This document shows positions 8,919 through 17,772 of a DNA stretch of 33,134 nt, one piece after another. Within the stretch, counting starts at the first letter, position 1. Each line of letters starts with the position of its first letter. The translations under genes and the position numbers were made by a program. Under the pieces are notes generated by a model that made no database searches, was not told the DNA's origin, and saw nothing but the letters and a program-made list of their open reading frames with translations. This DNA is from Cellvibrionaceae bacterium (GTDB taxonomy: Bacteria; Pseudomonadota; Gammaproteobacteria; Pseudomonadales; Cellvibrionaceae): assembly GCA_002707785.1 (NCBI GenBank), contig PANW01000010.1, positions 2,538 through 35,671 on the forward strand, in the 5' to 3' direction.

Positions 8919-9675
8919 GCTTCGCGCCTTGGTAGCCGACGAACTAGAGAAAGAAAATCTCCGCGAGGCAGATTGGCAGGAACTGCTTGCCCGCTTAATG
9001 GATTACGGTGTTATCTGTCGCGATGAGAGCCAAGTGGAGGCAGATCTTTACGATCGATTTGTCCGCATAGAAACCCTCGTTGACGATTATTTGGGTTTGC
9101 TCGGTCTGCGTACTTTTCACGATTCGAGCTGCCAATATGTTCGACTGATCCCTCCAGGTGCTCGAATTCCTGGGGTTGATGATGAGCAGGATGAACCTTT
9201 CAATGGCGGAGTTCGAACTCGACTGACACAAGCTGAGGTTTGTGTGCTGCTGACGCTTCGAACCGAGTATGACAAAGCCCTGAGAGAGGGGAAAGTTGAC
9301 GAGAAAGGCTATATTAGCCTTTCGCTTGAGGCTCTGGTTCTAGGGTTGAAGAATCTCCTGAGCAGAAATCTACCCGAAAACCAGCAAGAGCGAAAACAAC
9401 TGTTTAAGCGCCTGCGCCAGTTGCGAGTGATCAAGCTAAGCTCAGACGCTGACCTGTTTGATGCCGACTGTTGGCTGAAGATACACCCCATGATTTTGCA
9501 CCTTGTGGATAGTAGCGTCATTCACGACTTGCTCAGTAACTTACCCAATGAAACACATCTTCTAGAGACGAGCATAGAAGAAGGCGTCGTTGAAAATGAA
9601 AGTGAGGCTAGCACTCGGCTAAGTTATGACCGCGCCGACGATAAGTCGATGTTTTCCCGTCTAGAGGAAGATTGA
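8911..9675 (+). CDS. Wadjet JetB / MksE-like condensin subunit (DUF4194 type)
   Basis: A 254-aa winged-helix KITE-type subunit that binds the JetA kleisin. The ATG at 8911 lies within ATGTCTGA, where it overlaps the stop of the previous gene, a strong sign of translational coupling; a more upstream in-frame start at 8887 is less likely. Features typical of DUF4194 are the N-terminal DWQELLARLMDYGVICRDE, the central RLTQAEVCVLLTLRTEYDKA helix, and the QERKQLFKRLRQLRVIKL winged-helix segment. The C-terminal 45 residues are acidic and probably disordered. It ends one base before jetC, so the three subunits should be made together. Confidence 0.85.
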   Translation: MSELRALVADELEKENLREADWQELLARLMDYGVICRDESQVEADLYDRFVRIETLVDDYLGLLGLRTFHDSSCQYVRLIPPGARIPGVDDEQDEPFNGGVRTRLTQAEVCVLLTLRTEYDKALREGKVDEKGYISLSLEALVLGLKNLLSRNLPENQQERKQLFKRLRQLRVIKLSSDADLFDADCWLKIHPMILHLVDSSVIHDLLSNLPNETHLLETSIEEGVVENESEASTRLSYDRADDKSMFSRLEED

Positions 9676-9676
9676 C

Positions 9677-12600
9677 ATGTACCTGAAAAAATTCATCTAC
9701 GTTAACTGGGGCAACATCCCTTACGCAGAGTTTGAGTTTGGGCCGATTAATTTGTTTTCTGGAGGCAATGGTTCAGGAAAAACGACAGCGGCCGATGCGA
9801 TTCAAACCATAATGACGGCAGCGCATGACAGCCTGTTTCACTTTAATCCGGGCCAAGATGAATCGACCCAACGCGGTAGAGGCGGCAAGCAGGTTAGAAC
9901 CTTGGCATCGTACGTACTCGGCTGTGATGACGGTGCCTACGCGCGACCTGACTCGTGCCATGGTTATTTAGCGGCTGTATTTGCGCCGACACCCGGCGAG
10001 GACAGCGACGGGTTTACCGCGATCATGGCAATGAGTGCTTACGTTGAAAGCAACGGTAAACAAAAGATTGCCCGTCTCAATGATAGTCAGTTCTACATCT
10101 TACCCAACGTAGCACTGGCCTTAGCGGATCTTGTCAAAGAAGATGCTGGAGGGCGTTATGTGGTCCCCACCGATAGGGCCTTTAATACACTCAAGCAGCA
10201 ATTCGGCGCTCAACAAGTAGAGCGCTATGAAAAGAAGAAGGCCTATTTGTGCCGTTTGTACGGTGCACTTAGGGGAAAATCGGATGCCGTTGCTGAGCGT
10301 GAAGCCATGAATGCCGCGCGTGCTTTTTCTCGGTTCATGGCCTATAAGCCGATCAAGGGGATTGATGAATTTGTCGCATCTGAGGTACTAGAGCCAAGAG
10401 ATCTGGGAGACGCCATTCGAGATGTCTCTGCCATGCTCAAACGTATCCACACCATGGAAAGCGATGCGCAAAAGCTCCGCGACGCAACAGGCCGTCTACA
10501 GGCGGGGCGGGACCAAGCGAATCACTACATTTCCCAGTGGATAGACAAGCAGTTGGTTGCCTATAGTTTTGCCCAGCGCCGCTATTGCGACGGACAAAAC
10601 CGCTATCTTGCTCAAAAACAACATCAACAGGATATGCGCGATCAGTTACAAGGTAATGAGCGCGATCGGGAGCTGTGCAACGCCAGAACAGAAGAGTTAC
10701 AGCAGCGTTTGTTAGAGCTTGAGCTCGCAAGATTGCAAGTGCCTGCGTTGAGGGATAAGGATCAACTGGAACAACAGGTGGCACAGCTGGGTGAAGAGCT
10801 GCGCTTAGCCGTGCCACGATTATTGAGTCAAGATCAACAGCTGCAGAAGAACCAACAGGCGGCCAAGACCATTGCGAAAACCGTTCAACAAACCTCGTTG
10901 AGCCTCAATGTGGTCGCACTGGCAGACAAGAATCTGCACAAAGTGACTCAATCTATCGCCCAGCAACAGTCAGACATGGATTTCCAATCGTTATTTAATC
11001 GCGATTGGATTGATATATCACCATTGGAGTCTCATCTCGACGATGCCCTGGCTCAGCAGCAGCAACACAATCATTTTGTCGAACTGTGGCACAGCTCAAA
11101 AGAGCAACACGATTCGCTCCGCGATCAGCTAGCTCAGGAACGAGATAAACGTCGCCAGTATTCCGAGCGTCTAAAAAAGCTGAGCAAACAGAGAGAAGCT
11201 GAAATTCAGTTGCTCAGTCAAAGTCGTTCGGTGTATCCCGCCTACGTGAAGTCTGCCCTAGAACTGTTGTCGAAAGAGCTTCCAGAAGCCGACGCGCGCG
11301 TACTATGTGATTACGTCGAGGTGCATGAACCTCGGTGGCAATCGGCCATTGAAGGCTATATCGGCGGGGCTAGGTTTGGCATTATTGTTGATGAACAATA
11401 TGAGGCCGACGCGATCAGTCTATTACGTCATCGCTCAAGCAATAGTAAAGCGCGTGTTATTCAGGGCTATAAGGCCCGTAGAGATAGTGAACGTATGAGC
11501 AGCCTTGCGCAGGACTCAATTATTCACGCCATGACATTCGGTCATGCCACGGCAGAAGCTTATTTAACAGCCAGTTACGGTCAAGTCCTGAGAGTCGATT
11601 CCGCACACGATCTTAAATCCACCCGTCGAGGTGTCACCCAAGACTGTATGGGGTCTGGCAACTACGCCATGTTTCGCTGTGACATTAGTGATAGCGAATT
11701 GGTGTTTGGTAAAGCTGCTAGAGAGAAAGCACTTTTTGCTACCCAGCAACAACTGGATGAAACCTTAAGAGAGTGGCAGCTTGCTTCAGATTACGCCAAT
11801 GAATGTCATCTTCTGTTGCAGAGCGTGGATACCCTTAAACTTGTCGATTATGCAGATCAATTAGCCAGTATGTTGTCGGTACAGCGAAAGCTGACCAATG
11901 CCGAACGCAGCCTAAAAGATCTGGATTTATCGGACTTTGATGAAGTTGAAACACAACTCGAAGCCGTAAAAGGCGATCGCCTTGATCAGAGTAAGAGACT
12001 AACTCAGCTGGACAACGAACAGGTGTCGTTAAGGGCTGACCTGAAGGGGCTGGATCGGTTGTGCGAACGCTTATCTACTGAACAAGAATCCTATCTCGAC
12101 CAAGTGGACGCGGCAGAACTTCATTTGCGCAAATTGAAAGATATCTGGGCTGAATTCGATGCAGATAAGGAGTTGGAGCAAGCCGATAAAAATGTAGCCA
12201 TGCATAATCTTCAGTACTTTGAGGCCAGCGACGCCACTCTCGCCGGTGAGCTGAATACATATTTACATGGATTAAAGAATAAGGTTGTCGACCACAATCA
12301 ACATTGCAATGGCGCCGACGCAGTGGCGTTCGATTTGGATTTTGGGGACGCGCTAGGGCAGGGCAACTTTAAATCTGTGTGTGATCTTCAGCGCCAGCTC
12401 GACAGCCTTTATAATCGCTACAAGAACAACATTCTCGCTAAGCGACATGAAGAACTATCGAGTCTGCGCGAGAGCTTCAATAACGCATTTGTCACCAATC
12501 TCTGCCATTCTATTTATCAGGCTATCAACGACGGCGACAAAGTACTTAAGGCACTCAACGATGAGCTTCAACATCATCGCTTTGGCGCCGACAAAGAGAG

Positions 12601-13303
12601 TTTCGAATTCGGTTGGGATTGGGTTGCTGAGTACAAAGAGTATTGGCAGTTTTTTAAAGCAGTTATTGATAATCCCGCGCTGGGTGACGGTGAGACTTTG
12701 TTTGAAATGAAGTTATCAGCCAAACATGCTCAAGTGCGAGAGCGGTTGATGGGCATGTTGCTCGACGAAGACGAGACCAAAGCTCTTCGAGAGCTGGCTC
12801 GTATAGCGGACTACAGAAATTATCGCCACTATGAGATCTATAAGATCCCTGAGGGCAAAGAGCCTATAGCGCTAAGCCAATATGGAACAGGCTCAGGTGG
12901 TCAGCTGGAAACTCCGGCTTATATTATTCGCAGCGCCGCTATTACTTCGGCATTTCGCTTCGGCGAAGGTAAATCTCACCTGCGTATGGTGCTGGTAGAT
13001 GAGGCCTTCTCTAAAATGGACGAACATCGATCTAAAGAAGTTATTAACTATTTAACCGAAAGCTTGGGTTTGCAGTTGATGTTCATTATGCCGTCAAGCA
13101 AATCGGGACCCTTTATGGATCTGATTAGCAACCAGTTTGTATTCAGTAAAGTTCCAACGACTCAAGCCGTAGGCGAACTCAATACACGCGTGCTCGTAGA
13201 CCGACAGCAATGCGACAAAGAAAAAATTGCTCAGTTAATGGCCAATCATCGTCGCACCATTCGCCAGCAAGCATCGTTAGATTTTTTAGAAGAGGTAGAG
13301 TAG
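9677..13303 (+). CDS. Wadjet JetC / MksB-like SMC ATPase
   Basis: A 1208-aa SMC-family ATPase, the motor of the complex. The Walker A loop GGNGSGKT lies at residues 29-36. The ABC signature-like GTGSGG starts at residue 1070, and Walker B VLVDEAF has D1108 and catalytic E1109. Long coiled-coil arms flank a globular hinge at roughly residues 520-680. This head-coil-hinge-coil-head order is that of MukB/JetC proteins, with arms shorter than MukB (about 1480 aa). An AGAGGAAG ribosome site precedes the ATG at 9677, one base after jetB. All ATPase residues look intact, so the machine should be active. No JetD/MksG gene follows. Confidence 0.9.
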   Translation: MYLKKFIYVNWGNIPYAEFEFGPINLFSGGNGSGKTTAADAIQTIMTAAHDSLFHFNPGQDESTQRGRGGKQVRTLASYVLGCDDGAYARPDSCHGYLAAVFAPTPGEDSDGFTAIMAMSAYVESNGKQKIARLNDSQFYILPNVALALADLVKEDAGGRYVVPTDRAFNTLKQQFGAQQVERYEKKKAYLCRLYGALRGKSDAVAEREAMNAARAFSRFMAYKPIKGIDEFVASEVLEPRDLGDAIRDVSAMLKRIHTMESDAQKLRDATGRLQAGRDQANHYISQWIDKQLVAYSFAQRRYCDGQNRYLAQKQHQQDMRDQLQGNERDRELCNARTEELQQRLLELELARLQVPALRDKDQLEQQVAQLGEELRLAVPRLLSQDQQLQKNQQAAKTIAKTVQQTSLSLNVVALADKNLHKVTQSIAQQQSDMDFQSLFNRDWIDISPLESHLDDALAQQQQHNHFVELWHSSKEQHDSLRDQLAQERDKRRQYSERLKKLSKQREAEIQLLSQSRSVYPAYVKSALELLSKELPEADARVLCDYVEVHEPRWQSAIEGYIGGARFGIIVDEQYEADAISLLRHRSSNSKARVIQGYKARRDSERMSSLAQDSIIHAMTFGHATAEAYLTASYGQVLRVDSAHDLKSTRRGVTQDCMGSGNYAMFRCDISDSELVFGKAAREKALFATQQQLDETLREWQLASDYANECHLLLQSVDTLKLVDYADQLASMLSVQRKLTNAERSLKDLDLSDFDEVETQLEAVKGDRLDQSKRLTQLDNEQVSLRADLKGLDRLCERLSTEQESYLDQVDAAELHLRKLKDIWAEFDADKELEQADKNVAMHNLQYFEASDATLAGELNTYLHGLKNKVVDHNQHCNGADAVAFDLDFGDALGQGNFKSVCDLQRQLDSLYNRYKNNILAKRHEELSSLRESFNNAFVTNLCHSIYQAINDGDKVLKALNDELQHHRFGADKESFEFGWDWVAEYKEYWQFFKAVIDNPALGDGETLFEMKLSAKHAQVRERLMGMLLDEDETKALRELARIADYRNYRHYEIYKIPEGKEPIALSQYGTGSGGQLETPAYIIRSAAITSAFRFGEGKSHLRMVLVDEAFSKMDEHRSKEVINYLTESLGLQLMFIMPSSKSGPFMDLISNQFVFSKVPTTQAVGELNTRVLVDRQQCDKEKIAQLMANHRRTIRQQASLDFLEEVE

Positions 13304-13339
13304 CTCTTTAACAGCTACCCCAAAACAGGTTAACTCACT

Positions 13340-14140
13340 ATGGATTCACAATCCCTTCAAGACGCCTTTTATCGCCTTAGATCAAACAAGGCGTTTGAAC
13401 TTTTTGTCATCACTATTATCATCTTTTCGGCGCTGGTTATCGGCGTTAAGACGTATCCGTTGCCCGATGGTCTGTTGCGTGCAATCACGGTTATGGACTG
13501 GCTCATCACTTTCATCTTTTTGGTGGAAATCGTTGTGCGTTTCTTAGGCGAGCCGAATAAAAAGCGTTTCTTTCACAGTCCATGGAACGTATTTGACACG
13601 CTAATTGTGGTCGTCAGTTTGGTGCCTATTGAGAACAGTGATATGGCGCTTATAGGTCGACTAGTGAGGATATTTAGGGTGCTGAGAATGGTGTCCATCA
13701 TACCCGAGCTGCGTATGTTGCTTAATTCTCTCATGAAAGCACTGCCACAATTGGGCTATGTGATGCTGATGATGTTCATTATCTTCTACATCTACGCCGC
13801 CATCGGCAGTACCTTTTTTGCCCCTATCAATGAAGATCTGTGGGGCGATATCGCACTCAGTTTACTGACGTTGTTTCGTGTAATGACATTTGAAGATTGG
13901 ACTGATGTTATGTACGAAACTATGGCTATCTATCCTCTCAGTTGGTTTTTCTATCTGTCGTTTATCTTTTTTACCGCATTTGCGTTCTTAAACATGGTGA
14001 TTGGCATTGTTGTTAACGTGCTTGAAGAGGAGCATCAGCGTGTGGCCAGCGAAGAGGCGGCCGCGGCAGGTGAACCTACATTGGTTGAACTGAGAGAAGA
14101 GATACGCGAATTAAAGCAACTGATCAAAGATCGCTATTAG
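13340..14140 (+). CDS. Voltage-gated cation channel (NaChBac/Nav-like ion transporter)
   Basis: A 266-aa single-domain channel, expected to work as an inner-membrane homotetramer. Six helices can be traced: S1 near residues 18-38, S2 near 46-68, S3 near 80-95, and an S4 voltage sensor, GRLVRIFRVLRMV, with four arginines at every third position. S5 is near 133-158 and S6 near 205-235. A C-terminal helix (LVELREEIRELKQLIKD) suits the tetramerising coiled coil of bacterial sodium channels. The selectivity filter, residues 183-189, reads TFEDWTD, more acidic than the TLESW type of NaChBac. The gene starts 36 nt after jetC on the same strand. Cation channel is certain; ion preference is not. Confidence 0.93.
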   Translation: MDSQSLQDAFYRLRSNKAFELFVITIIIFSALVIGVKTYPLPDGLLRAITVMDWLITFIFLVEIVVRFLGEPNKKRFFHSPWNVFDTLIVVVSLVPIENSDMALIGRLVRIFRVLRMVSIIPELRMLLNSLMKALPQLGYVMLMMFIIFYIYAAIGSTFFAPINEDLWGDIALSLLTLFRVMTFEDWTDVMYETMAIYPLSWFFYLSFIFFTAFAFLNMVIGIVVNVLEEEHQRVASEEAAAAGEPTLVELREEIRELKQLIKDRY

Positions 14141-14144
14141 AAGG

Positions 14145-14213
14145 AAAGTCGTAGGACTTTAACCGATGGGCTAGCGTCTGGCTTGAAACAGATTCAAGGA
14201 CAAATACGCTAGC
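14145..14213. repeat. Two inverted repeats between convergent genes
   Basis: A short hairpin, AAAGTC (14145-14150) with GACTTT (14155-14160) around a 4-nt loop, is followed by GCTAGCGT (14170-14177) pairing with ACGCTAGC (14206-14213) around 28 nt. Both lie between the ends of the ion channel and Nudix genes. No strong T run is present, so a terminator role is only likely from position. Confidence 0.35.
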
Positions 14214-14222
14214 GCTCGTTCT

Positions 14223-14924
14223 TTAGCGGGGCTGGATATAGTGCCAGCAATCGTCGATCATGGTCATACGATGTTGATCGCCTTCTGCATGGGCATTGCC
14301 ATCCTTGTAGCCTGGATCATCCTGATACAGCACGCTGACGGTCTTGTCATGAAAGACCATGTTGGGGAAAAACCGTGGTGCGGATCGCTCAGCGGCAAAG
14401 TTGCGTACTTCGGCGATATCCTCGAATTGAGCCAGCTCTAGTAGCGTCAAATAGGTCGGCGGGAGTATCTTAAGGGTCTTGCTTCGATGTTCATCAATAG
14501 CTTGCTGCGGGGTTAACCATTGGTACTCAACGATTTCTCCATCATCGACGGTGACCGTACAACTGCTGTCTACATCACCCAGTAAAAACCATGTGGAAAA
14601 ACGCTTTTTCTCGGCAAGTGGTGTGGTCCAATGTGAGTATTCGACAAAGGATTCTGGGTCTAGCGTCAATCCAGCTTCTTCCTCGCTTTCGCGCGCGGCC
14701 GCTATACTCGCCGCAGCATAACTATCCAAATTGTCGGTGCCGGCATTTTCACCGTCCTCTGGATCAATTCGACCACCCGGGAATACCCACGCGCCACCGG
14801 CAAACTTGATGGCTTTCGCGCGTAACAGCAACAATACTTCGAAACCGTTATTAGCCGGGCGCAGTAAGATTACAGTGGAAGCGGGGTTGGCGGGGGGAGC
14901 CTGATCGGCACTGATAAGAGGCAT
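14223..14924 (-). CDS. Nudix hydrolase, NUDT19-like
   Basis: A 233-aa Nudix-fold pyrophosphohydrolase. The Nudix box is split: WVFPGGRIDPED at residues 46-57, then an insertion of about 20 residues, then the metal-binding RESEEEAG at residues 78-85 (R78, E79, E82 and E83 present). This insertion and the start TVILLRP...LLLLRA resemble the NUDT19/NUDT7 CoA-diphosphatase subgroup. A CoA or acyl-CoA substrate is therefore plausible but not proven. No signal peptide is seen, so it is cytoplasmic. The neighbours (ion channel, MscS) do not help assign a role. It converges with the channel gene. Confidence 0.85.
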   Translation of the reverse strand: MPLISADQAPPANPASTVILLRPANNGFEVLLLLRAKAIKFAGGAWVFPGGRIDPEDGENAGTDNLDSYAAASIAAARESEEEAGLTLDPESFVEYSHWTTPLAEKKRFSTWFLLGDVDSSCTVTVDDGEIVEYQWLTPQQAIDEHRSKTLKILPPTYLTLLELAQFEDIAEVRNFAAERSAPRFFPNMVFHDKTVSVLYQDDPGYKDGNAHAEGDQHRMTMIDDCWHYIQPR

Positions 14925-15032
14925 AGGATGAACCTTGATCGTTATTATTGTATGCCTCAGTGTGGCCGGCTCCAGCGCTCTTCACAAGAGCCAAAGCCGA
15001 CATCTGAAGCGTTAAAAAGTGACAGTCAAAGG

Positions 15033-15878
15033 TTATTGCGCTTGGCTTTCTTTCAGTAGCGTGACGTGGCGCTGAGGGAAGGGGATATCAACTCCGTTGG
15101 TTTTCAACGCCTGATAGATGGTGGCGTTTACGCTATGAAGCAGGCTGTAGTACTTTTCTGTTGGTAGCCAAACTCTAATGCCCAGTTCTACAGCGCTGTC
15201 TCCAAAGGCTTCAATTCCCACTTGCGGCGGCTTGGACTCACTAAGCTCCGTGATCTTCTGCAATGCTCTGTTGATATGCGCTATCGCCACGTCAGGATCC
15301 TCGTGATAGGCGATGCCAATGGTGATTTCAGCCAGAGTATTTTTAAACGAATTGTGGATTATCTCGCCGACGATGTGCTTGTTGGGAATATTGATCTCTG
15401 TTTCGTCTTCGTTGGTCAGTATGGTGTAGGCTAAGTGCACTTCTTTGACCCGCCCTGATACACCTTGTACTGAGATGGTATCCCCGACAATGAAGGGCCG
15501 AGTTAGGATAATGTTCAAACCTGCTCCATAGTTGGATACCAGCCCTTGAACAGCTAAACCCGCGCCAAGAGAAAGGGCGCCGACCGCCGCGAGAAAGGGT
15601 GTGACACTGATGCCAAGCTTGCCAAGAGCAATGATTGCCACCATGACCACAACAAGTATTTTTGCAGTGGAGGCAATAAATCGACTTAGCGTGATATCTA
15701 GGTTTTTCTTATGGCAGAGATTAAGGACTAAATTTCCAATTTTTCGAGCAACTAAGAGCCCGATAATGAGTATCACCACAGCCCCCAGTATTTGGAAACT
15801 GTAGTTTACGAAGAACTCCACGATCATGGCGTAGATGGCCGACGCTTGTTCTAGCTCTTGCTGCAAATTTTCTTCCAT
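15033..15878 (-). CDS. Small-conductance mechanosensitive channel, MscS family
   Basis: A 281-aa inner-membrane channel that opens under membrane tension to release solutes on hypo-osmotic shock. Three transmembrane helices are visible: about residues 20-45, 62-88 and 90-125. The pore-lining TM3 has the Gly/Ala-packed ALSLGAGLAVQGLVSNYGAG, followed by ILTRPFIVGDTISV at the start of the cytoplasmic beta domain. The vestibule domain and the VDIPFPQRHVTL end are intact. Length is close to E. coli MscS (286 aa). No signal of an operon is seen with the flanking genes. Confidence 0.95.
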   Translation of the reverse strand: MEENLQQELEQASAIYAMIVEFFVNYSFQILGAVVILIIGLLVARKIGNLVLNLCHKKNLDITLSRFIASTAKILVVVMVAIIALGKLGISVTPFLAAVGALSLGAGLAVQGLVSNYGAGLNIILTRPFIVGDTISVQGVSGRVKEVHLAYTILTNEDETEINIPNKHIVGEIIHNSFKNTLAEITIGIAYHEDPDVAIAHINRALQKITELSESKPPQVGIEAFGDSAVELGIRVWLPTEKYYSLLHSVNATIYQALKTNGVDIPFPQRHVTLLKESQAQ

Positions 15879-16044
15879 GGAATCCTCGATAACTACTGAA
15901 ATTCAACTCGTCTGTTAGTCTCACTGCCGATACAGGAGAATTGGGGCTTTAAGGGTAAATTCTAGCAGAAAAGTTAACTTAACAAATGCCTACTTTAGTA
16001 ACGGCGAATGAAGACGGGGTTAGACTGTGGTCAAATGTAGAGGG

Positions 16045-16088
16045 CCTGCATTGATGGTTTGCAGGGCACAACAATCCCCTAGGGATTG
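16045..16088. other. Paired hairpins in the mscS-VWA gap
   Basis: Two adjacent inverted repeats: CCTGCA (16045-16050) with TGCAGG (16060-16065), and CAATCCC (16072-16078) with GGGATTG (16082-16088) around a 3-nt loop. They lie downstream of the VWA gene end and upstream of the mscS start, in a 271-nt gap with no gene. The second stem is strong, but no T run follows on either strand. Confidence 0.35.
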
Positions 16089-16149
16089 CCTCATGAATGA
16101 GTTGCTAGCAACTCAAAAGAAAGGCTGCGGCACGAGGCGCTTGTGTATG

Positions 16150-17574
16150 CTAAGAGCGCTGAAGGAGTGTGCCAAGTATGCGTGTAATATCACGAAGGGA
16201 GTTGCATGGCTCTACAAGTGAGCAGTGCGGGGCATATTCTCTCATGACAGAATCGCCGGTATTCCAGCTATATCGACCCTCTGGATTGAGCCATAGAACA
16301 CGTTGACTGCGCTTGTAAACTTCTTCCCAGATCTCTGATTTAGGGTCGGCATTATTATTGCGAGCATCGCCGAGCATGATTACCGTAGTTTTCTTATCAA
16401 TATCCTTTAATGCCAGCGACCTAAAATCCTGCAGGGCGATGCCGTAATCAGTAGGGCGGTTGGCCCATTCATCCATAATCTTGGTGATTGCTACATCGAT
16501 AGTATCCTTGTCAAAACTATCGGTCACTTCCCCTAAGTCTGAGGCAAAGACAAACGAACGCACTCGCGGTAAGACATCTTGAAGGCTATAAAGAAACAAC
16601 AGCAGAAAGCGGGCGACACGACTCACTGAGCCACTTACGTCACACAGTACCATGACTTTGGGGCGATCAACTTTTGTAGATTTCCATTTTGTGTGGAACA
16701 GAAAGCCATCATAGGCAGCGTTTGCCGCGATTGTCTTTCGAGTATCGAGTTGTCCGTGCTTTGTGACTCTCTTCCTGCGGCTATGCATAGACGCTAGACG
16801 CTTAGCTGATTTTTGTACTAACCGAGACATTTGGTGGTAGTGACTATGATCCACGTTGGTAAGCTTTATTTTTTTGAGATTGTTTTCTCGCAGTTGCTCG
16901 CCTGATTTTTGGGTAAACAGTAGATACTGCTGTTCCACATAGTCACTGACTTGTTCTCGCAGTTGTTGCCTTGCCTGTTGTAATCGCTCGACCAGGGCAA
17001 GATTCTCTGGCTGCTCTGAGAGCTCGGCAAGCTCCTGATTCAGTTCGCGATCACCCAGCTGCTGCATGATGCGATAGCTGACCTGTGACTTTTGTGTAAA
17101 TAGCTGCATCTCGGTGGCGCCTTCCGATTTTCCGGCGCTGGCAATAGTCACCTGCAGCGAAGATTGATCATTGGAGAGCAGCTGTTGGGCAAGTGGCGAT
17201 GATACTTGTGGGCCAGAAGAATCAGGATTATTTTGTTGAGCTTGCTGCTCATTTGCGCCGGAGTCTTCAGTTTGATTGCTGGCGCTTGTTTCGGTGGCGG
17301 GCTCGTTGTCACCTTTCTCGCTGTTTTCTGCGTCAGTGGTGGACGCTTCTGTCTCTTCTTCTGACAGTTGGAAGAATTGATCAAACAGCACTTCCAGCTG
17401 AGCTCGATGCTGAAGGTTTTTGGCCAGTGTTAATGATAATGTCGTCTTTAGGCGCAGAGGGTTGTCTAGCCCTACTAATTCGGTGGCCTGTAAAGCGTCC
17501 AGAGTTTCAGCAGGGGAAACAGGCAGGCCGTGATGGCGTAGTGCGTGGATAAAATCTCCAATGACTTTTTGCAT
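16150..17574 (-). CDS. VWA domain-containing CoxE-family protein
   Basis: A 474-aa soluble protein. The N-terminal part is helical, then comes a low-complexity Glu/Ser/Thr/Gln/Asn linker (about residues 75-130), then a second helical part rich in Arg/Gln. The C-terminal third is a von Willebrand A domain with the metal-ion site DVSGSV (DxSxS) near residues 312-317 and the family motif LGDARNNNADP. CoxE-type proteins act with MoxR-type AAA+ ATPases as chaperones that insert metals or remodel target complexes. The matching ATPase gene lies 198 nt upstream on the same strand. No Cox or CO-dehydrogenase gene is nearby, so the target is unknown. Confidence 0.88.
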   Translation of the reverse strand: MQKVIGDFIHALRHHGLPVSPAETLDALQATELVGLDNPLRLKTTLSLTLAKNLQHRAQLEVLFDQFFQLSEEETEASTTDAENSEKGDNEPATETSASNQTEDSGANEQQAQQNNPDSSGPQVSSPLAQQLLSNDQSSLQVTIASAGKSEGATEMQLFTQKSQVSYRIMQQLGDRELNQELAELSEQPENLALVERLQQARQQLREQVSDYVEQQYLLFTQKSGEQLRENNLKKIKLTNVDHSHYHQMSRLVQKSAKRLASMHSRRKRVTKHGQLDTRKTIAANAAYDGFLFHTKWKSTKVDRPKVMVLCDVSGSVSRVARFLLLFLYSLQDVLPRVRSFVFASDLGEVTDSFDKDTIDVAITKIMDEWANRPTDYGIALQDFRSLALKDIDKKTTVIMLGDARNNNADPKSEIWEEVYKRSQRVLWLNPEGRYSWNTGDSVMREYAPHCSLVEPCNSLRDITRILGTLLQRS

Positions 17575-17772
17575 ATGGCTTGGCCTGCTCTTATTCTTGT
17601 CGCAAGGGTGGTGGATTAAATCGCGACCAGTAGGTTTGAGTTTACACCTGCATCGTGCGAGATAAATCCGCCTGTAATTGGTGGGTTGATGTGAAATTAG
17701 CGCTCAGTAGCTATCGGTTCGCATAGATGTGCCTCAACTATCTCCAGCTAGAGTCCCAACCCGTTTCGGTTA

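Noticed and set aside
7395-13303. Calling this a complete defensive Wadjet system
   Set aside because: The nuclease subunit JetD is missing from this locus. Without it, plasmid cleavage as shown for Wadjet cannot be claimed.
14170-14213. A mobile-element terminal repeat
   Set aside because: The arms are 8 bp and only 28 nt apart, with no transposase and no target duplication nearby; a hairpin at a convergent junction is a simpler reading.
16027-16221. A 64-aa plus-strand frame in the mscS-VWA gap
   Set aside because: It overlaps the end of the VWA gene antisense and is Cys/Lys/Arg-rich without a family pattern; the gap part holds only hairpins.
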